Shown here: one piece after another, positions 26,169-39,431 of the stretch
Layout of the letters: each line of letters opens with the position of its first letter
Numbering within the stretch: the stretch's first letter is position 1
The notes under the pieces: generated by a model
Told to the model about the DNA's origin: nothing
The model's database searches: none
What the model saw: only the letters and a program-made list of their open reading frames with translations
Translations under genes and position numbers: made by a program
Source of the DNA: Acholoe squamosa
Taxonomy: Eukaryota; Annelida; Polychaeta; Phyllodocida; Polynoidae
Direction of reading: 5' to 3'
Assembly: GCA_949317995.1 (NCBI GenBank)
Contig: OX439035.1
Span: 6,137,227-6,201,226 of the forward strand
Length of the DNA: 64,000 nt

Positions 26169-28320
26169 TGACAGGGTTCATACACTTCCTGGATCAGAAT
26201 CATGCACCCATGAGTGCAATGCGCTATTAGCCCTTTTAATTGGTTAAAAGTACTGCCTGATGCATTTTGAGGTTCTCAGAAAGATAGTATGGATAAAAGT
26301 CCACAACTCTGAGATCTATTCATTTTAAGTGCTGTTACCACATTATTCTTTATGTTTTCTCTGACCTTGTATATAACATCTGCTCAGGGAGGGAAATGCT
26401 ATCCTGGAACCACCCCACATAGCTGTGTAGCATTAGGTTAAGCCTCAGATCTCTAGAACCCTGTGATACAGGCTCATGTTGGTAAGCCCCGGATCGTCCT
26501 TGCGAAAAATTGGTTTGTGTCTCCTATAGACAAAGCCAAGGTCACACTGAAACTGAGGCTATAGTCTTTGTGACAGGCAGAAAACCTAACATTAAACCCC
26601 CTTCATTTATACACAGCCTTAAACATGTGTCAATCCAGAGAGAATAGGCGAATCTGCATAAAAAAAGTGATTTATCAACATAATTGAATTTTCCATATAA
26701 TAACAGTTGATGAAAGGATGAATTGAGGTTAATTTGAAAATTGACAAGACACAATCAAAGCATCTGTGATTCAACATTTGTATTTCAGTGATCATTCAAC
26801 ATGTGTACTTTGTATTAGTTCATTGAACATTGATAATTGTTAGCTGATTCAATGTTGGCATATCAGCATTAAAATTGATTCAATGGAGACAATATCAATT
26901 TTGAATCATTGTTAACACATGTCAATCAGCTGTCAATGATAGTCCAACAGTCTTTGCCCACCTAAATAAGAACCCTATATGGGCTGTGTCAAGACACAGT
27001 ATGTTAAGGAATACACAGAGGGTATGCTTAAATACTGTCCTAGAACTTCCCCAGTTGCTGCTGCTACTTCCAAATGAGCAGTCAGTCTGGACAATTGCTC
27101 ATTTACATATCAAATTAACCGTGTAAAATGCACCTCTCATTGATTCCCTGATTGTGTTCATGAGAAGTGAGTGATTGATAGAAAAATATCAGGCAGTCTG
27201 TGTTTGTTCCTGTAATTTAGTTGGCATACAGTATATCTCAGCTATCGATACATGGATGTTGACGCTCAGCTAATATATAGTATGCTCGATATAAACAGTG
27301 CATGCCCTGTAGTAAAACTCCTACTTAAACTTAACACCAGGAGGCTATTTCTGTCCATTATCTGGGTGGTTTTTCTAAACATTTCTGTTGCACTATTTGT
27401 ATCTTTTCACAACATGTTAAATTTGGCTTTCAGGGTTATGCGTTTTAAATATCAGCAGTGGTATGGTACCGTGCCAATTGTACTTAAGCATATCTGCATC
27501 ACACTAATTATTGGATTTACCCTAGACTTGCAATATTACACTTATTCACAAATTCTATGCTATTTCATCGGTCTTCCAATTATCTACTTTCCATTTTAAA
27601 TAGCATTCTATTAAATTAATATAGATATACAGCAAAGAATAAGGCACAACAGTGAAAGATATTTACCAAAGACCATTTCCTCAATCTCTAAGCAGCATCA
27701 GTCATGTCAGGTAGTCCAAACAGGCTCTTGATATTATTCCGACACAGCAATCAATAGATATTTGCACCCAGGTCGCCATATACATGGATCTAATGTACCG
27801 CTGTGCCATAAGTCCCGGGGCCACGTGGCAGCCACAATGCCTTATTGGTATGCAGGGGTGGGGAGTTCTGGTCTTGGACACACAGGTTGTAATGACTAAT
27901 CACCGTAATCATGTCAACATTCACACGCTCATCAACTGCTCTCATAGCACCACAGTACACACAGTCTGCATACAGAGTGGGGAAGGAGCTGCTCTACATG
28001 CCCTAAATGTACATAAATCACTGCTCCCCCAGGTATGCATATACCATATGTCCCCAATAACATGCCTTGGCTTATGTAGATTCCCAGTAAAGTATGCGAT
28101 TGATCAGGCTTATAAACTTATTTTCATTTCAGTGGATACTGTCTCTGCCCATTCTGCATTATCATTCCATAGTTTAAGCATTTTCTTGAGATAATCCATG
28201 CAGAGACACATCAATGAATAAAACAATGGCTGATAGTTACTGCATGGTGACTACATAGCCATCACCAATTGATAAATAGTTGCCTGCAAACCTGATATTA
28301 TGACTAAATATGTAGCAGGT

Positions 28321-28463
<143 letters not shown>

Positions 28464-28873
28464 GGCCATTTTATTTCATTTCAAGGCACTCCTGATTCCA
28501 TGGTCCTGTGAACATGTGGTAATACTATAAATGCATTCCTCTCCGGCAATGAAAACTCAAAAGCAAAAGTCACATCCTTGGCTATATTGGTTGGATTGTT
28601 AACCCTTTAGAGACCTCTGATGCAGGAGTGCATCATGGCCATTAGCTGCCATGATGCACCAATGAAGAGCTGGCCGGCATGATGCTTGAATGCAGCCCTG
28701 AATGCACTGCCCAGGGCTGCATTCATGCATCATGACATCATGAGAGGTTGTGATTAATTAAGGATAAAAGTCTTTTCAATGAATGGTAAAATTGAAACAT
28801 TAATTCATGACATAATTAAAACAGATGTTTTAATGGCAACATAGTTTTAAGTCTAATTTCTGTTTATCTACAG

Positions 28874-29012
28874 GATTACGTTTTACCAGATGGTGCACAA
28901 CAGTAGCTACTGAAACATAAAGGTAAGGATACTCTACTTTCAATTACGTTTTACCAGATGGTGCACAACAGTAGCTACTGAAACATAAAGGTAAGGATAC
29001 TCTACTTTTAAT
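28874..29012. repeat. 68-bp tandem duplication holding an exon-like cassette
   Basis: ATTACGTTTTACCAGATGGT… starts at 28875 and again at 28943, almost identical. The first copy has the form of a small exon: a pyrimidine-rich tract ending TCTACAG (28867-28873), 49 nt, then GTAAGG at 28923. There is no open frame of note. Confidence 0.75.
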
Positions 29013-29431
29013 TGCTTATTTTTATTTTATAATAATCTTTGATAAATGTGACATGCTCAATTCTAATGCCAGAGTACTGGGGAAAGAGATTAGATCGTGA
29101 GAGTTGGAGCCGAGGTACCATGCTACCTTGGGTATAAGGTGCACCCCACAAATAAGAAACACCCTGAACAAGGAACAATTGTGGTGCAATTTCAAGTATT
29201 TACCGTGACCATGTCTCGCAGGTAATTTATGATTTTATGACATGTCAATCAGGAAAGGGAAATTGGAGCAGACAGAGATAGAAAGATTCATGAGGATGAA
29301 CTAGGGGGGAGTAGTTAATGGTAGGAAAATATAGCCTGTGTGGGTAGCTCCCATATCAGGCAGGCAGAAACACCAGTACCTTATTGGTTAATACAAATTA
29401 AGATTAACCTGAGAGGACAATATATATGTAT

Positions 29432-29694
29432 TTAACCCCTTAAGGGCTGCTGATGCAGGAGTGCATCAAGCATATTGGTCGTCATGATGCACCAATGAAG
29501 TACTGGTGAGACTGCTAGTCAGTACTTCATTGGAGCATCATGCCGACTCTATGGAGTTAATACATATACCCTGGGAGGGTTGGCATGATGCTCCAATGAA
29601 GTGCTGGCGAGCAGTCTCGCCAGCACTTCATTGGTGCATCATGACGACCAATGGGCATGATGAATTAATGCATCAGAGGCCCTTTACGGGTTAA
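29432..29694. mobile_element. TTAA-flanked MITE with hairpin interior
   Basis: TTAA lies at 29432-29435 and 29691-29694. The ends are CCCCTTAAGGGC and the inverse of CCCGTAAAGGGC. The two halves are near-complementary and contain the recurring words CACCAATGAAGT and GCATCATG. A related, less complete unit lies at 28599-28760 (TTAACCCTTTAGAG at the left), and fragments of the same words occur at 31185-31490 and 33219-33280. Confidence 0.7.
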
Positions 29695-30805
29695 GGGCCT
29701 TTATACATTGTCGCTTTCAGGGAGGCTGTATCTCATCAATGCATGATGCATAGTAATTGGAATGATATAATCCTGCCTTAAGTGTAGCTAGCAGGCCAGC
29801 CACGTCTAGTGGGTATGACTTGGCTGGTAACAGATCCCACTCAATTAGGTCAAGGGGGTAAAAAAACAAGTCATCGTTTTAGGCAGTATGGGAAACTGGG
29901 AGGTTTAAGTAATGTCCTATGTTCAAGTATAGACACTTTACTTTGTATATTCACTTATATTGTTGCCAGTTGAATGAAACTCTGCTAAATATCCATTTGT
30001 AACATGTTCCCTGGTCACAACCTACCCTCTGTCACTTTGTTGTGGTTTCACTCTGTGGAGCTGAGAATGAGATCCAGCTGGCCTTATCCCTTTCCCTAAA
30101 GGCGGAGGTAGTACTACCTCAGACTGGTCTAGCACTGCCTTCACACTTCACTGACCATGTGATTGGGTGGTTAGCAGTGGGCAAACAATCCCAGTGCTGC
30201 CAATCCCCATAACTGCTGGCTGGCGCTTGTAATGCAAGAGTCAATTCCCCGTCCCTCCCTCCTCTACTCATCCAGTATCCCATTAGTTTGGCTAGAATCG
30301 AAGTGATGGTGAAAAGATTGCAGTGTGATGCAATGATTTATAGAGGGTGTAAAAAGTAGACATAATCTGCAAGTCAAGCGCATACATGACTTTCGTCGAA
30401 TTCAGCACTTTCACTGATTATGTTTTTGATGTGAGTCATATTTCAATACTAAGTCTGCCAGCACTGTTAGCTCACAGATCACTGTGTTGACTTACAGATC
30501 TAGGTCTACATGGTTTTGATGCACAGTAAAAGTAGTTTGTGCTTTTAAATCAGTTTGGAATCCTTTTGACTCACTCTTTTCTGCAGCAGTCAATTTCACC
30601 ATTTTCCTAATTAAAAGCCTATAGCGGTTTATCATATATGTTTCTCCACATAAGCTTATAAACAGGGCAGGTAAACACCCATGGTCAAACAGGAAATTTA
30701 CTGTACATCAAATCTTATTGAAGCTAGTGAGAATTGATCATATCCTTTATCCTGCTCATGCACACGCACTGAAAAACTAAGAGGCACGAAACTGGTCAGT
30801 GCAGA

Positions 30806-30970
30806 CGACTTTAAGTCCTACAGCTTTAGGTCGTCAAAGTGGCGACTTTATGTCGTCATTCTGACCACCTACGTCGTCAGTATGACGACTTTGTATTGTC
30901 AGTATGACGAGTTTAGGTGTTCATTTGACCTTGACTACCCCAAACTCGTCTGTATTGACGAGTTATAGGC
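30806..30970. repeat. Cluster of TGACG/CGTCA motifs in short inverted repeats
   Basis: Six TGACG/CGTCA pentamers lie in ~160 bases, in both orientations, within words such as ATGACGACTTT and GTCGTCA. It looks like a degenerate foldback unit. A functional CRE-type array is possible but unproven. Confidence 0.45.
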
Positions 30971-32349
30971 GGCGGCATGTTTTCTGTGCACAGCCACCAA
31001 CTAGCACCACTGATAGCTATATATATCATCATTAGTGAAATGGATCCCTAATGCCTCTTACAAACATCACTCGTTACTTGATACCATGTGTGAAAGGCAC
31101 AGCCTTTACCCAGACACACATCCTTGATCTGACGTCTAGAAGCGCCAAAGTTAGTCAAGGACATTGGATCATTACTTTACCTCCTCCGCCCAATGCACCA
31201 ATGAAGGTCTGGTGAGTCAATTTACCTTTTCCGTATAGATCTGTGCTAACCCCCATGGACTGTCCCAACCAGCATTGGAGCATTGGGCCATGCTTGTCCA
31301 TGCTTGGCCAAATATAAGCCGACATTGGCCCAATATAAGCCGACATTGGTCCAATGTATCCTTGCTACCTAGGGTATAAGCGAGCTCCGGTGCATTACCA
31401 ACCAGGGCTGTATTCATGCACTCATCCATTATAACGGCCAATGCCCGTGATGCATCGATACATGACCAACCTTTCTCTGAAGGGTTAAGAGGTGCCTGAA
31501 AGGAGCATGTAATTTCTCAATAGTAGGGTGATGGATTACAGCGGCCAAAATTAATAATCCATAGGATTAAAAAGGGCTCATTATGATCCAAGACTTGATA
31601 ATCTCACCGCCGATTAATTTCCTAAATGAAGTGGCAGCCCCCGCTCCTGTTTTTACCAAGCTTACCCACGCCTTGAGTCCGTAGCGGTATAGAGGGGTGA
31701 TTAGCTAGATAGAGCTCTGCTATTCACACAGAGACTGTTGTCCCTTATTGCCTTGAAACAAGGGCTAGTGTGTGCTATCACCATCTTTTCATATAAGCCA
31801 TTTTGAAATGAAATCAGTCTGTTTTAATTTCCAAAAATGTATCATGGTTTACTTTTGTCAACCCTATGGCGCTGATACACACATGAAGTGCAATTGAAAC
31901 TCCTGCTGACAATGGACATGACGTGCTATAATACATTACCAGCCCCGAAAGTGTTGAACATACACTGTACAAAAAAATGTTGTCAAAATAATGGCAGAAT
32001 CCCTGTCCAAAAGTTGCCAGAGATCCATTGTTATTTTCACAGAGATTCCTTAGCGACTCATTGTACCACTGTGCCGCCACCTGTGGCTTCTTTTAAAAAG
32101 ACTGGTTGACTGCAGTACAAGTACAGTGGTTCATTGTTCAGTTTATAAGAGAAGCCCTCAAGGATTCAACAGTTATTGACCTGGTTTCGTGAATTCGATG
32201 CATTTGAGGGGCAGGGTAGTCTCCGAGAAATTTTGGAGTGGGGTGATTTCTCTTTTTATGGGTATACTATGGGTTTGGGTGGTTACAAATGCAAAAGTAA
32301 TTTTTCTTAAATATGTAAACTATTGCTATGGTTACCAATGCAAATTGGT

Positions 32350-32700
32350 ACCATGTCAACAATTGCTCGGTTGTCTTACCTACTTGCAGCACAGGTACAA
32401 TTCTGTTATCTACCTATCTATGGTATGTCCATTTCGTGCACCCACCTACCCCCAATGTACACCCCTAATTTCATAGTTGTGCCATGTATAGGTTCAGAGC
32501 TACAAGGGAAACATCATGTCAACAATTGCCTGGGCAATTGTTGACCTGATTATTTTTGTAGCACACGTGCAATTCTGGTTTTTAACTATCTATTGTATGT
32601 GCATTGTATGCACCTATATATCCCCCATTTACATCCCTAATTTCATAGTTGTCCCATGTATAGTGACAGAGCTACAGAGGGACATGTCAATTTTTACGCG
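32350..32700. repeat. Tandem duplication, ~170-bp unit, about two copies
   Basis: CATGTCAACAATTGC…CATAGTTGT…TACA blocks at about 32350-32515 and 32516-32690, with a third start just after. 32518-32545 is a near-perfect palindrome (GTCAACAATTGC and its inverse). No gene. Confidence 0.7.
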
Positions 32701-34637
32701 AGCAATTGTTGACATGGAAACCCCATGCAAATTCTCTCCTATGTTATGCCTACATAGGTTTTAGTACAATTTTGAAGGTTCCAGTCGTAGAAAGAAATGA
32801 TTTCCTGGTCAGACACTTGTCATACCAGCTGACCAGCTACATAATCTTTATTTGGTATCTTTCTTGATATCTCTCTGATAATTGAGGAAAATAAATGACC
32901 CCTTATCTCTAGTTGTTTCCCATATACTGGGCTGCTCAATAGGGCCTAATTATAAACCTAAGACCAGCTCCTCTAGGCCTATTCCCAGGCCTAGTCCAAG
33001 CCCTTCCCAATCTAAATTAAGGAGAGCCATATGTAGCCTCATGCCTCTTCTGCTGGTCCCTCCTTTAACAACCTACGCATCGCCCATCCCATCCCTTTCT
33101 GAGCCACTCACCCTAATCCTGCGCTATTCCCTCTTGTTCCAGGCGAGCCCCCGCAGGGACCACTCATTGATCCAATTTTACCAAGGAGGAGTCCAGTGGC
33201 CAATCGGTTGGTGCAGTCAACCCTTTAGAGGGTCCATTATACCTCCAGGTTTATACTCCTTGGCTGGCATGATGCATTAATCAAAAAAGAATATAATATA
33301 TTCTTTCTACGGGATTTCAATTAGTTTATGGTAAGCTCAAGTATTTTGGAATAGCATAGCTTTCATATGTAGATATTGGGAAAAATAAAACCCTATGTCA
33401 TGGTGCTTATGTTTATCCTATACAAACCAGCCAGTGCTGCATTAGGCATCTTGGTAAAGTTTTGAAGTGTCCTGATGAGTAACAGAATGTTACCTTAATT
33501 GTATAAGGTGCCACTACAAGGGCCAGGGTTAAAGGCAGAGGGGAGGGGGCTGTGGTCAGGGTTTGCCATGTGCTTATGTCAGATGGATGAGTCTCTGCAG
33601 ATCTCAACCCCCTCCCTACCCCCTACCCCAACATCTTCACTCTAGAGGAGTTCTACAAGAACAAAAACTAGTCTTGAATAGTGAGCGGAAATATGCTCCT
33701 GTTAACTTGAGAACACATTAGGATCTAGACATGAGATATTTCTTCAGTATAAGATGTTTTGGTGTGTGCAACTTTCCAGGAGATAATCACATTCTTAATT
33801 CATATAGTGGTGACAACAATTAACTCGAAACTTCTCAAAATTCTTGAGACCTTCTCAAGAGCTTGTTCAGTGGGACAGGTTGTCTTGATGCACCAATGAA
33901 TTGCTATCAAATATTTTTGCCCTCATTCAGGAGTCCCTATGAAGGTGTATCATATTTACAGCATTAGTGTCCACAGAGCCTTGAGTCCATATTTGCCAAC
34001 TGGTTAATTAGCGTCCAACCAATTCAGTATGAACAAATGATTTCTGTGTTGACATAGGTAATGCATGAATATGCAAGAACTGACATAGTCTTGGATGCAT
34101 TAGTCGATAATACTGGGCTACAGAAAGGACAGGTTGAGGTTGCTTTAATATCAGCATAGATCATGATAACCATGGTGGCATTCATGCAACATTTGACAAC
34201 CAATGCTTAGGGCATCCTATGTTACACAGATTTAACAAATTTCCCAGTTCTTTGGGGTATTGCTCCTTTTAACACTAAGCTTCATACCCCTCCCCCTCTT
34301 TTTGTTCTTTTTACTCCCGCCATCTACCCCCACCCCACCTCCTTCCCTTCTCCTTGGCTTAAATTTCCTGTGTATGGAGGCGCCTGGTGCCCATCACATG
34401 CCATAACTTTGCCATCACTCTATGCGCCAGATGGCGGAAGTTTAGAGGAAGCTACTTCTGGTACAGCCTTAAAATGTTGGTGATATTAGAGGTTGCTCTG
34501 CTTGGCATTATATAAAGGGGGCATCATCAGACTATAGTGGTGGGGGCATCTGGTGAACGTCCATCTGTATACGTGTGTCTCTGCCTCTTCCTCTGCCTCT
34601 ACCTCTGACTTTGTCTATGTCTGCCTCTGTCTCTCTG

Positions 34638-34668
<31 letters not shown>

Positions 34669-34779
34669 ATCTATCTGTCTGCCATGGGTATGTGTCTGTC
34701 TCTCTCAGTCTCTGTTTCCCTGTGCATCTACCTCCACCTTTGTCTTGGTCTGTCTGCCTCTGCCTCTGTCTGTCTGTCC

Positions 34780-34916
<137 letters not shown>

Positions 34917-35977
34917 TTCCTTATCTGAGAACCAAATTCTTAAACAGATAAATATGGTAAGTATGTGAAAGAGGAAGCAATGATCTGGGTATAGTCATTG
35001 TTACGCTAACGTTAATTCAGCATTCCACTTTATACCTTCTACATGTGTTGTGTTATGAGTTTGCTTATATTTATTTGCCTTAACCGCTCCAGAACCCAGG
35101 AGCCCATTAGCCCATTAGGTACGTGTGTAGAGGCTATATAGGTTTACCCTCCTTTTCTGGGCCAGGCTACATATGGCCCCATTACTACCGCCTAGCCTTA
35201 TTATGATGGTTCAGGGGCTTGGGGCGGAATCTCTTGGCAAGGTGATGAAGGTAGATCTATGGTTACAGAGGAACCTATTCAGATATTAGCAGGGTGTTTC
35301 TAGAATGACTACTGCCTAATCCCATTGGAAGGTCCAGGAGCTTGTTGGGCACATGGAGAGAAGGGGCAGTGTGAAAGTCGTTCAGGTCAGGTATAGGGGG
35401 AGGTAGAGACAGAGGAACAAATTTGTCATCCATAGTATCCACCTACGATAGTTGTAAAATTGATAAGTCTGCTCCAACAAAAGAATATTTTTCTCCATCC
35501 CTTGAAATAAGAGAAGCTGAAAATCATTATGTATACACATCTGTACGCAAGCAGTTTAAAACATTCAAGGTGATTTGCTGGCAATACTCCAATGTGCCCT
35601 GCTCAAGGTCATTTGCCCCTACCCGCCCCCAAGCAACAGTGCTTTCTTGTGGGTATAGAGGCTCCCTATAGGCTACGGGACACCTGGTGGCAAAACTATC
35701 GCCTAATCTCATTTTATGTCAAGGTGAATATCGATGCTCCATTGACAATGCAGTGAGACTGCGTATTGTATGCCTGCGTTAAATAACCGGCGCCAAATCC
35801 GCACGATGATGTCATAGGTCCACCGCGCATGCGCAGCATTTTTGAAACGTAAACATTCAAAATGGCGGCGGTCAGGATTTCGCGATGACGATGGGTAAAT
35901 AAGGGTTTAATTTCAATCTTATTGATGAAACATCCATAATTATCAACCCAAACACCTTGACATAAATGTAAAGATGA

Positions 35978-36045
35978 ACTCGTGGGTCCTGCCTGCTCTG
36001 CACTCGGCCTACTGGCCTCGTGCAGAACGGGCAGGACCCGCTCGT
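35978..36045. repeat. Palindrome with GGCC tip
   Basis: Two 32-base arms (25 matches) contain GGGTCCTGCC/GGCAGGACCC. The tip is TCGGCCTACTGGCCTC. CpG-rich DNA (35760-35900) with the inverse of CCGCCATTTTGAATGTTTAC lies next to it. Confidence 0.7.
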
Positions 36046-36601
36046 GAAGAAACCGTCGGCTCAAACTAATCATCGTTCACCTTTACCATTATATCACCCA
36101 GCATAAGGAGTGGGAGTGAGGAGGTATATTTACAACTCATCAGTTCTCTCAAGGCCAGTCCTACCCTGTCTGGAAAGGGCCACACAATAACTGCTTAATG
36201 GGGGTGGGGGCAGAGGAGCATCCATAGCCTTCTTGGAGGTGATGTGGTTCAATATTTAGAGGAAGAATTCCATTACCTATTTTTGGATGCATTCGAGGGA
36301 CAGCCATTTTCTGTAGCCTACATGACACAGGTCATGATAACTACCGGTCCTGGCACCTTGGGAGAGGAAAAAGTAAAGGCTCATCAAATGAGGCTCCTGA
36401 GTTTGGGATCTTATATAAGAGATATCATTAAACTATTATGGTGGGGTCAGGCTGCTGCACTCGTTTCTATTTCTACCTCCCTCCTTCTGTCTATCTGTCT
36501 TTCTCTTGTTGTTTGTCTGTCACTTTGTCTGTTTGTCAGACTCTGCCTCTCTCTGTCTCTCTATGTCTCTCTCTCTCTGTCTGTCTCTATCTCCCTCGGT
36601 C

Positions 36602-36603
<2 letters not shown>

Positions 36604-36680
<77 letters not shown>
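36604..36680. repeat. (CTGT)n/(CT)n microsatellite
   Basis: A short CTGT run passes into about 60 bases of CT. Confidence 0.95.
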
Positions 36681-37659
36681 TCTTCCAGGGTAGTCACATG
36701 TTATGTTTTTGCTTACATTTTCTGCCTAAATCTCAAGCAAGAGCAAAGGATTCTCTATGTCACAGGCGACAAGGAGATGTGGGTATGGTTATCAACGAAC
36801 CCATTAGCAAGGTGTGTGTAGAATAACTACTGCCTCCTTCTCTGGGCTATGTGACACCTGGCACCATAACTCCTGCCTATTCCCATTAAAAAGGTCCACG
36901 AGCTTGGGGTGGATGGGGAGAGGGGGCCGTGGGAGACTGGTCTAGGTCAGGTATAAGGGACTGGACATTTTTCAATAACATGGGGTCTTGGAATTTCAGA
37001 ATTACACAGCAAATAAATTCCATGCCCCCTCAGGACCGTTTAAAAATTTTCCAGGCCAGTCCTAGCCTGCCTAGATAGGATCACAGGTGCTAATAGGTGT
37101 TAGAGGGGAGGTAATTATTTGTAACCTTCTTTGATTGTAGGTAATGTGGTTGGATATTAAACTCTGAAAGGAAAGCAGAGAAGTTCATGTTTGATTCTGG
37201 AAGGACATGAGGGACAGCCTCTTTCTGTATATCACACCTAGAGGGTGGGTGATTCATAAAACTGACGATACAGAATTGGGAATGTCGCCACTATCCAACA
37301 ATGATCAAACACAGTTCAAACTGAACTAATTGCTGTTATTTCCCCATCATTTCAAATGAAGGTTAGTCCCATATAACACTGGAAATGCATAATATCTCAA
37401 TTTAGAATTTCCCTTCCTTGTAAAATTCATGTTTCTGAATGTATTGTTTTGACAACAGAAGCATCGTTAGTTTTTATAAATCACCCTCCTGACCTCATAA
37501 TCACCTTGTCTGCTCGTTACATGGTCCAGGAACTCAGGATGTTAGGGAATGAAGCAGGGAGTGAAGGCTCATCACATGATCATTGATGGTGAGATGAAAT
37601 GGTCCATAAAATCAGAGCATACACCCCACTTCATTGAAGCATCACATAAGATGGAAAGA

Positions 37660-38290
37660 GTAAAGACTTTTGCTCAGTGACTTTAGGAGAATATTTACGG
37701 GTTTGTATCTGTGCGTATTACAGTGTGGATGGATATCACAGACTGAGTCTAAAATCAGATGATTCTGCAGTAAGTAGATCTGGCATTAAGTGGCTTCCCC
37801 ATGCCTCCAATTCCTGTAAGACTAATCCGAGGTGTCTTCAGCTGAAAGTGCTGGGGTTGACGGGGAGGTGGCAAGTCTGGTGATTGCCTATTTTCCGCAG
37901 ACCCAACGCTCAATACCATAAGCATCTTCATAGGTAGATGGGTAGTAAACCTTCCTCTCTCTCAAACTGACCATTACGTCATAAATGGAACAATCTTTTT
38001 TTTCTCAGTTATTTCCATTGAAATCAGACATTGGACCTGGTTTGAGATAGTGAGTTCCTGGCTCCATCATGAAATGGTTGATGTTGTTCTATGCTTTACC
38101 TATTTGCAGCTCTGCTGTTGATAAATAGCACATATCTCGTCTATATCCATACATATCAGAAAATGACTGTGCCTCTGCATTAAGTAAATCTGACATCAGT
38201 AGATCAGGTGTCTTCACCATGCCCCCATATCTAGTTTCGCTAATCTGAGATGTCTGCAGCTGGAGGTGATGTTGCAACATGGTCCTCCTG
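37660..38290. repeat. Satellite-like tandem units left of the retroelement
   Basis: Two diverged units (about 37660-37990 and 38040-38290) share a core of the form GCAKTAAGTARATCTG … TTCMCCATGCC … CTAATCYGAGRTGTC. The same core recurs three times at 56640-57560, on the far side of the retroelement. Confidence 0.7.
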
Positions 38291-38343
38291 CAGATTGTTC
38301 ATCATCTGCAGACGCCAAGGCTGATTAGCATAAATCACTGAAC

Positions 38344-38466
38344 AAGTAATCAATGGATAACTCATGACGTGTGTGTGTTAGTGAAGGATAATGACATGAG
38401 GCCGTAGGCCGAGTGTTATTAGCCTTTGCTAACACACACAAGTCATGAGTTATCCATTGACTACTT
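38344..38466. repeat. Long palindrome with GGCC-GTA tip
   Basis: 38-base arms (36 matches) contain CAATGGATAACTCATGAC and its inverse. The inner part also pairs and ends in GAGGCCGTAGGCCGAG. It is followed by a CpG-rich block (38560-38900) with several CACACGGYRAAAAA repeats. Confidence 0.85.
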
Positions 38467-38880
38467 ATTTTATACCACGAAACCAATAAATAATCAATAT
38501 TATACCAATAAATTCAAGTTGAAAACAAAAATTATTCCCCCTCCCCGGGACTCGATGCCAGCCATTGTGTGTACATGTACCTCGGCGCCCAGCAGCAGAC
38601 AGCGACAGCCCCGGTCTCGGCTAGGCTTAGCAGCGGCACACGGTGAAAAATAGTGTTTGTACACGATCGGTACATACACCTCGTCGCCCTGCAGCGCACA
38701 CGGTGAAAAAAGATGCGCCCGGACCATGTTACTAACTGTTAGACTAGATATTCACCTCGTCGCCCGGCAGCGGACAGCGACAGCGCACACGGCAAAAAGA
38801 GAAGCTTCTCGCGGTTATGTTCGTGTATAATACACCTCCTCGCCCGCCAGCGGACACGGCAAAAAAAGATACGTCTGGGC

Positions 38881-38946
38881 TGGGATTTGAACCGTGTACC
38901 TCATGCAGCTGAGTGCAATGCACTAACCGCTAGACCACCGCGTCCA
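38881..38946 (-). repeat. tRNA-derived SINE head or tRNA pseudogene
   Basis: On the minus strand the A box TGGTCTAGCGG (38927-38937) and B box GGTTCAAATCC (38883-38893) are at tRNA-like spacing. The acceptor stem does not pair and the anticodon loop would have six bases, so it is not a working tRNA. Confidence 0.55.
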
Positions 38947-39072
38947 CTCCTTCTACGGGTGTGTCGGCTTGGATATATTTGAATGCGTCCTGTGGTTATG
39001 GTAGAGGTCAGCCCGCAGTCAACACCTTCCCATATCATATCGAGACGTGGTTCGAACCAAGCATTTCTCGTC

Positions 39073-39147
39073 AGTCCCTGTGGCGCAATGCATAGGGAGT
39101 TGGATAAGGGATCTGAGACTGTAGGTTCGAGCCCTGCCCTGGCCTGG
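39073..39147 (+). repeat. tRNA-Arg-like SINE head
   Basis: TGGCGCAATGCATAGG (A box) and GGTTCGAGCCC (B box, 39124-39134) resemble tRNA-Arg. Poor stem pairing argues for a SINE head or pseudogene. A MITE starts 30 bases later. Confidence 0.55.
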
Positions 39148-39176
39148 TAAATTTCGTGGGTTTTAACATGTCAGTT

Positions 39177-39431
39177 GGAGGGTCTTGCCAAAAGAAAACG
39201 AGGAAGTGTGTCTGTAAATTCTTTCAGTGAGTGCTGATGAAAACAAGTTTGGCCTAAATCGTTTTCATAGTATTGACAGAAAATGTACGCCAGGATGCAT
39301 GGGAAACTCTTTTTGAGGTGTAAAAAAACGTGCATGTTTCATCCAAACGATTATCCAGACAATCTTTTAGCAATATAAAAACGTGCACGTTTTATTTTTT
39401 GGTTCACGTTTATTATTTGGCAAGACCCTCC
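39177..39431. mobile_element. MITE, GGAGGGTCTTGCC family, complete copy
   Basis: GGAGGGTCTTGCCAAA at the left, its inverse at the right, 255 bp. The first 30 bases are identical to those of the copy starting at 63876. The interior includes CGTTTTCATAGTATTG, also seen in that copy. No coding capacity. Confidence 0.85.

Larger units (their letters stand above)
17718..28180. repeat. Copy B of the long direct duplication (no gene seen)
   Basis: Partner of 627-8650, starting at ATACCGCCTGAGGGTCTGAC, the sequence that follows the LTR in copy A. It is longer than copy A because of separate MITE insertions (21986, 23641, 25070, 25824) and an internal duplication (about 24900-25070 repeated at 25310-25470). 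Frames such as 27252-27599 (115 residues) and 27784-28194 (136 residues) are not preserved in copy A and show no family motifs, so I do not call them genes. Confidence 0.8.

Noticed and set aside
27252..28194. 115- and 136-residue open frames in copy B
   Set aside because: The matching stretch of copy A does not keep these frames, there are no motifs, and the start codons have no support.
35714..36073. 119-residue minus-strand frame with CpG-rich, promoter-like surroundings
   Set aside because: It spans a palindrome and a repeat shared with 23830. The promoter-like motifs belong to the repeat family, so I do not call a host gene.
38881..39147. Working tRNA genes
   Set aside because: A and B boxes are present, but the acceptor and anticodon stems do not pair properly. 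SINE heads or pseudogenes fit better.
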